From: an uncultured bacterium
GTDB lineage: Bacteria > Bacteroidota > Bacteroidia > Sphingobacteriales > Sphingobacteriaceae
Assembly: GCA_903958995.1 (NCBI GenBank)
Contig: CAJBVG010000088.1
Coordinates: 1 to 7,147 of the forward strand
Direction: 5' to 3'
DNA: 7,147 nt
Each line of letters opens with the position of its first letter. Within the stretch, counting starts at the first letter, position 1. Below are positions 1-6,200 of the stretch, in pieces. Made by a program: the position numbers and the translations under genes. The notes under the pieces are model-generated. The model was given only the letters and a program-made list of their open reading frames with translations. It was not told the DNA's origin and ran no database searches.

Positions 1-3000
1 CGCCTCACAGGTGATACCTACAAAGTTAGATTTACGATTTTTAAAGATCTAAATGGAATAGCTACTATGCCGACCACCATGGCTTTTTCTACCTATGTAA
101 ATGGAACGAATGCTAATGCGAACGTAACCTTTAACACGCCACGTGTAAATATTTATACAATGGAGTATGATCCAAAAGATTGTCCGCCTCCAGGGTCTAA
201 CTTAACTTTACAAGTGGGAGTGTTTGAATATACGTTAACTTCCGCACAAGCATTATCATTAAATAATCCTGCTGGGTATTACTTTTCTGCAGGTGATTGT
301 TGTAGAAATGATGGAGCAACGAATGTATTGAATAGCTCAAGTTTAGGAATGACATTTACGATGGACTTTCCTCGATTGAGTGCAGGTTCAGCAACTCGAT
401 ATAATAGTACACCTCGTTATGCGAGAGCTCCATTAGCGTTCTATTGCGTGGGTAAACCATATACCATTGATTGGGGTTGTTCAGATCCTGATGGTGACTC
501 ATTAGTATTCTCATTAATTCCACCTTCTGATGGAGGCTCGACAACAAAACCATTTGGTGTTGCATCTTATGCACCAGGTTATAATATTAATTACAATATT
601 TTAGATGGGGTACCAGATTTAACAATCAACCCTAAAACTGGAATTATCAATTTTATTCCAACTAGAATTGGACGATATTTAGTTGGTTTTAAATGTGAAG
701 AGTGGCGTAAAATTAGTGGTGTTTGGACAAAGATTGGCGCCATGATTAGAGAGTTTCAAATAGAAACTGTAATCTGCCCAGAAGCTCCACCAGTAACAGA
801 AGATAATAACAATCAGAAAAAAGTAATTGTTGATACAATCAATTTCCCAGATGAGTATTCGGTAACCTTTACTTCACGTGATGCAGGTGATTCTATATTT
901 ATGTACATCCTACCAAATCTACAAGATAACGTATTAGACCCAAATAAATTCGAAGGTAAATGGGGAGAAGAAGGTACACTCTTAAGTGGAGGACAAGAAG
1001 CACAAAATTTAATCATTGGTGGGATTGGAATAGTTAAAGGTCAATTTAAATGGAAGCCTAAATGTAAAGAACACGTTAGGGAAGCTCCGTATAAATTTAC
1101 TGTTGTAGTACGAGATCAAACCTGCCCATCACCATTTTATGATTCTACTTTCGTTACTTTATATGTTAGAAAGAAAGATAACCACTCACCATTGTTTACA
1201 AACAGTTACCATAATCAACCAGATACTATTCGTACAAATACCAATATTAATAAAAAAACAAAACGATACTATGTTAATGCTGGAGAACGATTCCAATTAG
1301 ATGCCGATTCAATTATTAAAACATATGATATTGACTCAACACAAGTTGTAAATATTTTAATGCAACCAGATGCCTTTAATCCAGGTACTGCGAATGGTCG
1401 ATTTGTATTTAGTGTTAATCAAGCACCTATACATTCTACTGCAATCTTCAGATGGGATACTCGTTGTGAAGATATGAGCGATACATCTTATAAAGTAAAA
1501 TTCATTGCAATAGATGATGATTGTAAATTAAAAGATTCGGTAGATTTCAATATTGAAATATTTATTCGAGATCAACCCAATCAAAAACCAAGGTTCTCGA
1601 ATTTTAATGTTGATACAGTTAGAATTCCAGAAGGAACAACCGATAGTTTTATCATCGCAATTTTCGATACTATACCTAATTTCTATAATCGATTTAAACA
1701 TATTACCATATTACCAGATTTAACTGATTTTAATTATGCTCAATTAAACGGAGGTAGCCCTTTATCGTTTACTCAATTAGACGGACCAGATAGTTTGAAA
1801 GTAAAATTCACTTGGTCGCCAAATTGTTCGAATGTTAGAACGGAACCCTATCGATTAATATTACGTGCAATAGATGAAGCTTGTCCGACATTAACTGATA
1901 TAGACACTGTATTTGTATACGCATTAGGCCCATTTAATTCAGCACCTGAATTCAGAGACAAAAATGATGTAACATATAGCATTATTGATACCACTATTTA
2001 TGGTGGAGATGTATTTAATTTTAATATGTTTGCTGTAGATACCAATCAACGATTCGACTCAGTTTACATCACTTTAGATCAAGCATCTGAAATTGCAAAC
2101 CCTACTATTGTTTCTAACATCGCCTATGTAATTCCAGCCATGGGTAAGGATTCAGCACGAACTGCTTTGCATTGGACAACTACTTGTGCAGATATTAGAA
2201 CTACACCTTATACTGCTAGAGTTCAAGCAAGAGATAATGAATGTGTAAATCCAGAAAAGAGTTATTTAACATTTAACATTACGGTTAGAGAAAGGCCGAA
2301 TTATATTCCATTGTTCACCTTTACTAATACTGCTGAAACGATAGATACTTTATATGCAGGGGAGACTTTAAATTTAGATCTTACTGTATTAGATACTACA
2401 ATAGGGGAGTTTATAACTTTAGATACAACCTACACAAACATTCCATTTAATTTACCCAAACCAACAATAACAAGAGCGTTTGGATTAGGTTCAGATACAT
2501 TATCAACCAATTTAAATTGGTTTATTGATTGTAGTTTAATACGTGATGAACCTTACATTTTAAAAATTGCTGCTTGGGATGGTGCTTGTCGTAATCCACA
2601 AGATTCAGCTCGTCATACATTTAAATTTTATGTATTTAGGAACCCAGACTTAGCACCTAATTTCTCAATTGGTAGTGACACTACTATTGAATTAGTTGCA
2701 GGAGAAAAATTCAATCTTGATTTAAATTCTTCTAGTGTGATGAATGGAGATTCTATTTTAATTGCATCTACTGGCGAAGTATACGGTGGTATAGCAGGTA
2801 ACCTTGCAAAATTTGAGCAAACGAATTCACAAGGTCAGGCTACTGCTAGTTTTTCTTGGGAAACTAGTTGCGATCAAATTCGAGATAGCGCATACACCGT
2901 ATTTTTCACAACATCTAACCCTCCTTGTAAAACTCCAGAAGATGGGTTTCGTATTAAATTTAAAATTATTCCTAACACAGATTTAACAAATGTAATACCG

Positions 3001-3240
3001 AATGTTTTCTCACCAAATGGCGATAAAATAAACGATACTTATAAAATTAATAAACAATACAAAGTGTATTGTGATCCAGGCTTTAAGTTTACGATTTTCA
3101 ACAGATGGGGTAAGATAGTTTTTGAATCTACCGATCCGGATTTTGAATGGGCAGCGGATGGCTTAGGTTCGGGTACTTATTTCTATACCTTAGAATCAAG
3201 AGCTAGATCACAATCAGGTACAATAGATATTATAAAATAA
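1..3240 (+). CDS. Large T9SS-exported repeat protein with type-B (gliding motility-associated) C-terminal domain; 5' end missing
   Basis: The frame is open from the first base, so the gene starts upstream; the ATG at 67 is only an internal Met (codon 23). Residues here count from the first base. The opening segment (L-T-G-D-T-Y-K-V-R-F) resembles the start of a Bacteroidota family whose members begin shortly after a signal peptide, so I infer a few tens of residues are missing. Order: Cys-rich head with CCRN at 100-103; beta-sandwich with the acidic loop DPDGDSL at 162-168, closing at REFQ...C (251-259); six tandem repeats (about 272-994); sorting domain (997-1079). No enzyme motif is visible. 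The likely role is a long cell-surface or released fibre, perhaps an adhesin. The family label 'gliding motility-associated' refers to the sorting domain and does not show a motility role. Two in-frame TAA codons end the gene (3238-3243). Product class is confident; function is unknown. Confidence 0.93.
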   Translation, partial: RLTGDTYKVRFTIFKDLNGIATMPTTMAFSTYVNGTNANANVTFNTPRVNIYTMEYDPKDCPPPGSNLTLQVGVFEYTLTSAQALSLNNPAGYYFSAGDCCRNDGATNVLNSSSLGMTFTMDFPRLSAGSATRYNSTPRYARAPLAFYCVGKPYTIDWGCSDPDGDSLVFSLIPPSDGGSTTKPFGVASYAPGYNINYNILDGVPDLTINPKTGIINFIPTRIGRYLVGFKCEEWRKISGVWTKIGAMIREFQIETVICPEAPPVTEDNNNQKKVIVDTINFPDEYSVTFTSRDAGDSIFMYILPNLQDNVLDPNKFEGKWGEEGTLLSGGQEAQNLIIGGIGIVKGQFKWKPKCKEHVREAPYKFTVVVRDQTCPSPFYDSTFVTLYVRKKDNHSPLFTNSYHNQPDTIRTNTNINKKTKRYYVNAGERFQLDADSIIKTYDIDSTQVVNILMQPDAFNPGTANGRFVFSVNQAPIHSTAIFRWDTRCEDMSDTSYKVKFIAIDDDCKLKDSVDFNIEIFIRDQPNQKPRFSNFNVDTVRIPEGTTDSFIIAIFDTIPNFYNRFKHITILPDLTDFNYAQLNGGSPLSFTQLDGPDSLKVKFTWSPNCSNVRTEPYRLILRAIDEACPTLTDIDTVFVYALGPFNSAPEFRDKNDVTYSIIDTTIYGGDVFNFNMFAVDTNQRFDSVYITLDQASEIANPTIVSNIAYVIPAMGKDSARTALHWTTTCADIRTTPYTARVQARDNECVNPEKSYLTFNITVRERPNYIPLFTFTNTAETIDTLYAGETLNLDLTVLDTTIGEFITLDTTYTNIPFNLPKPTITRAFGLGSDTLSTNLNWFIDCSLIRDEPYILKIAAWDGACRNPQDSARHTFKFYVFRNPDLAPNFSIGSDTTIELVAGEKFNLDLNSSSVMNGDSILIASTGEVYGGIAGNLAKFEQTNSQGQATASFSWETSCDQIRDSAYTVFFTTSNPPCKTPEDGFRIKFKIIPNTDLTNVIPNVFSPNGDKINDTYKINKQYKVYCDPGFKFTIFNRWGKIVFESTDPDFEWAADGLGSGTYFYTLESRARSQSGTIDIIK
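181..777 (+). other. N-terminal head of gene A: CCRN segment plus DPDGDSL beta-sandwich
   Basis: This is the non-repeat head of the protein, window residues 61-259. It contains seven cysteines (61, 100, 101, 149, 160, 232, 259), including the CCRN motif. The stretch from C149 (Y-C-V-G-K-P-Y) through DPDGDSL (162-168), then N-P-K-T-G-I-I (about 209-215) and G-R-Y-L-V-G (about 224-229), to R-E-F-Q (250-253) follows a pattern I recognise from many Bacteroidota secreted proteins with the same C-terminal domain. The D-x-D-G-D loop resembles calcium-binding loops of cadherin-like folds; calcium binding is inference. Boundaries are approximate. Confidence 0.6.
814..2982 (+). repeat. Six tandem beta-sandwich-like repeats, each with W-x3-C and a second Cys
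   Basis: Six protein repeats in tandem, starting near bases 814, 1183, 1585, 1939, 2302 and 2650 (about 123, 134, 118, 121, 116 and 111 residues). Each later unit opens with a P-x-F motif (SPLF, KPRF, APEF, IPLF, APNF) followed by a D-T-rich strand. Each has W-x3-C (Trp at window residues 351, 485, 605, 725, 840, 953; first Cys at 355, 489, 609, 729, 844, 957), then an R-x-x-P-Y-like motif, an A-x-D-like motif and a second Cys. Spacing is C-x18-C in units 2-6 and C-x19-C in unit 1. I count no other Cys in the repeats, so one disulfide per unit is the simplest reading. The fold is inferred to be Ig- or cadherin-like. Repeats are divergent at DNA level, so the array is old. Confidence 0.85.
2989..3237 (+). 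other. T9SS type-B C-terminal sorting domain (CHU_C / gliding motility-associated family)
   Basis: The last 83 residues of gene A. Hallmarks visible in order: N-V-F-S-P-N-G-D-K-I-N-D near the start, I-F-N-R-W-G-K-I-V-F-E in the middle, a Trp (E-W-A-A-D-G), then G-S-G-T-Y-F-Y and a basic C-terminus ending in Lys. These are the signature elements of the type-B domain that directs proteins across the outer membrane through the type IX system; family members are usually about 80-90 residues, so this copy looks intact. From family knowledge, type-B substrates often need a PorP/SprF-like partner; none is encoded in this window. Confidence 0.93.
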
Positions 3241-3254
3241 TAACAGATCAACAT
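3241..3254 (+). promoter_or_regulatory. 14-base gap: second stop codon and SD-less start region of gene B
   Basis: The gap begins with a second in-frame TAA directly after gene A's stop and runs into ATG at 3255. It has no AGGAGG-like site; the region before the ATG is A-rich (AATAATAACAGATCAACAT), as is usual for Bacteroidota. It is too short for a separate Bacteroidota promoter and holds no terminator, which supports co-transcription of the two genes and perhaps translational coupling. Confidence 0.6.
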
Positions 3255-6200
3255 ATGAACATTATCAAGAATTTTCAAAGAAATTCTAGACTAGCTACCG
3301 GTATTTTATCGGTAGCATTTCTGTTTTTTACTAAAGTTGGATTTGCACAAAGCTTAGATGCTGGGATAACTAACTTTACTTCACCTCTCGGAGCAGCACA
3401 TACAGGTGCTAGTAAATTGTTAAAAGTTACCGTTAGAAATTTCGGTAATGCAACAATATCCAGTGTGAAAATTGGATGGAGTATCAATGGTATAGCTCAA
3501 GCTGATGTTACACAAGTGGTGAGTATGCCAGCTTCAAGTAATACGTTGCAAATTTCAAATGGCTCAATTACCTTGAGTAGTACATATGTTGATGCACTAA
3601 ACAATACTGTAGTAGCTTACGTCAAAGAAATTAATGCTACATCTGCAGATATTAATCCTTTAAATGATACTATTCGTGCAACCTTTGGGTCACCATTAGC
3701 TGGTGGAGTGAAAACAATTGGACGTATTGCTTGTGATTACTCAAGCATTACTCAAGCTGTTAATGCAATTTTATATAATGGTTTAAGTGCTGATATATCA
3801 TTCAAAATAAAAGCGGGTTCTTATACTGATAATATTGATATTGATGCAGCTTATGTATATTTTCCTAGTGGCACGAAGAAAATAACTTTTGAAAGTTTTT
3901 CTGGCAAAAGAGATGTTATATTAATATCAGAAGCAGCTCAACAAACCAGCGTTAAGCTTAATGGTATTGATAAAGTAACCTTAAATAATTTACGTATTGT
4001 TAATAGGAATATTGTTACTGGTATTGGAGTTCAATTGTTTAACGGTGCAAACAATTGTACGATTAAAAATTGTGAGATTACGGTCGATTCAATTTCAAAC
4101 TCAAAAGGATTTGTAGGTATTTTAGGGGCATCAATGGGTGCTTCTCCTTCTTATGCATTAACGGCTTCAGTAGGTGGTTCCGCTAAATATTTGTCGGCAA
4201 AATACAATAAAATTTCAGGTGGTTATTATGGTATTGCATTACTTGGTGCTAATGCTCCAAGAGATACAGCAACAGTAATTGATAGTAATATTATTCAACA
4301 AACTTCTTATTATGGCATAAACGTAAGTTTTGCTACGAATATGAAAGTTAGAGGAAACAAAGTGTATTTCCGACCATCTGCAGACATGAAGTCTACAGGA
4401 TATTTCTTTTCAACTATTTCTACTTTTTTTCCAGGGAACATTGATATCATACGCAATTACGTTACTGATGCAGGTCAATATGGAATGTATTTAAGTAATG
4501 TAATTGGTACAGTTGCAAAACCATTGAACTTAAATAACAATATGATTGCTGGTGGGTTTTTTAACAATTTCAGTAATGCGCCAACAAATACTTTTGATCT
4601 AGCACAAACACCAGTTGGTTTATATTTATTTACTGTAGGATGGGCTAATATAGTATTTAACTCTGTGTTAATGGATGCTCCAACTAAAACGGGAACTGTT
4701 GACAATACTACTGCTTTCTACATAAATGGAGCTCCTGCAACTGGTAATATCTATGTTTACAATAATATTTTCTATAATGCGAATAAAGGATATGCATATT
4801 ACAATGCTTCAACAGTAACACCAATTGTAGCATCAGATAACAATGATTTATTTGTATTGAATTTAGATACAAATGCAAATAATGTTACAGGTTTCGCATG
4901 GCATGGTGGTATTGCTCGAGTTAAACCGAGTGAGTTTACAGCAGCAATAGCTAGTAATAAAGATAAGAACTCATTATCTATTGATCCAGAGTTCTTTTCT
5001 AATTCAGACTTACATACTTTATCTCCAAACTTAGATCAAAAGGGTAGTTCTACACCTGGTTCTCAAGCTCAATTCGATTTTGATGGTGAAGTACGTGATG
5101 GTATTTATAATGCAAACTTACCCGATATTGGTTGTGATGAATCTGGACCAGGTGGAAATGATTATGCTATTATTGGAGTAACGCCAGATGTGTTCCGATA
5201 TAAAAAAGCAACTCCTTGGTTTATAACTATACGTTGGCAAGGATCAGGTAGTGGTAATAAAGCGTTTGATTTTAAATATAAAATAGATGGTGTGGACCAA
5301 CTTGGAGAAGAAGAGTCTATTCATACTCCTATTACCACTAGATTAACTGCAAATATGAAAACGCAAACGATAGCAGTTCCTATTGCGAATTACATAACTC
5401 GTAATAACTACGAATCGTTTAGGCTAACAGTTTATTTTGTAGTTGGAACTAACAACGGCGATTTACGTACGATGAATGATTCAATTTCTGTTGATGTTTG
5501 CGTTGGTTTAGAAGGTACATTTACGATTTCACCAACTTCAACCCCAAACGATTCAACATTTACGAGTTTTCAAGAAGTGTATGACCATTTAAAATGTGGA
5601 GTTTCAGGACCAACAATTATTGAGATTGCAGATGGTACCTATGATGAGCAAATTAACATGTGGAAAATTCGTAATTCATCTCTAATAAACAATATTACAT
5701 TTAAGTCGAAGAACAGCGTTTTTGCTACAAAGTTAACTTATGCAAATGGAACTTCTGAGAACCATGCTACATTGTTATTTAACAATGCACAATATATTAC
5801 CTTCCGCGATTTAACTATTGAAAGCAGAAGTCAATCAAATGGAACTTGTATTCAACTTGCAGGTAATTCGAAATTCAATACTTTTCGAAATAACATAATA
5901 AAGATTGACTCCACCCAAACAAATTTCCCGAATACATTAGCATGTATTGTAGCTACTAAACTAGGTTCATTATTTAGTGGGCAATATGCTAGTAATGCTG
6001 CAAGTAATACCATTATAAATAATAAAATATTTGGTGGATATTATGGAATTGCAATGTTTGGTACCGATACCGATAAAAGAGATTTAGGTAATATAATTCA
6101 ATCTAATACCATTACTAGTTTTCATAAGTACGGCGTTTATTTAGAATATTCTGATACAAAAGTATTGGGCAATGTACTAACGGGAAAATTTGGTATGGAT

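Larger units (their letters stand above)
3255..3347 (+). other. Sec signal peptide of gene B
   Basis: Residues 1-31. A basic n-region (Lys5, Arg9, Arg12) is followed by a hydrophobic core (G-I-L-S-V-A-F-L-F-F) and a G-F-A|Q cleavage site after Ala31, leaving an N-terminal Gln on the mature protein, which is common in Bacteroidota exported proteins. This also fixes the start codon. The coding DNA for this peptide carries two inverted repeats (separate entries). Confidence 0.88.

Noticed and set aside
67..69. ATG at 67 as the start of gene A
   Set aside because: The frame is open from base 1, the codons before it fit the known family opening, and no signal peptide follows this Met; the true start is upstream.
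356..1016. Reverse-strand open frames at 356-574 and 813-1016
   Set aside because: Short, antisense to a clear conserved coding region, with no recognisable product or start signals.
2804..2986. Small + strand open frame in another frame within repeat 6 of gene A
   Set aside because: It overlaps the conserved last repeat and encodes no recognisable protein; out-of-frame shadow.
31..3098. Exact 11-base repeat TTTACGATTTT at 31 and 3088
   Set aside because: Both encode F-T-I-F in beta strands of unrelated domains; expected by chance in AT-rich coding DNA.
3275..4705. Reverse-strand open frames at 3275-3487 and 4475-4705
   Set aside because: Both lie antisense to the intact gene B frame and show no family resemblance.
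6060..6075. Short tandem ACCGAT-ACCGAT within gene B
   Set aside because: Two copies only, encoding T-D-T-D in a loop; no sign of a variable tract or a site.
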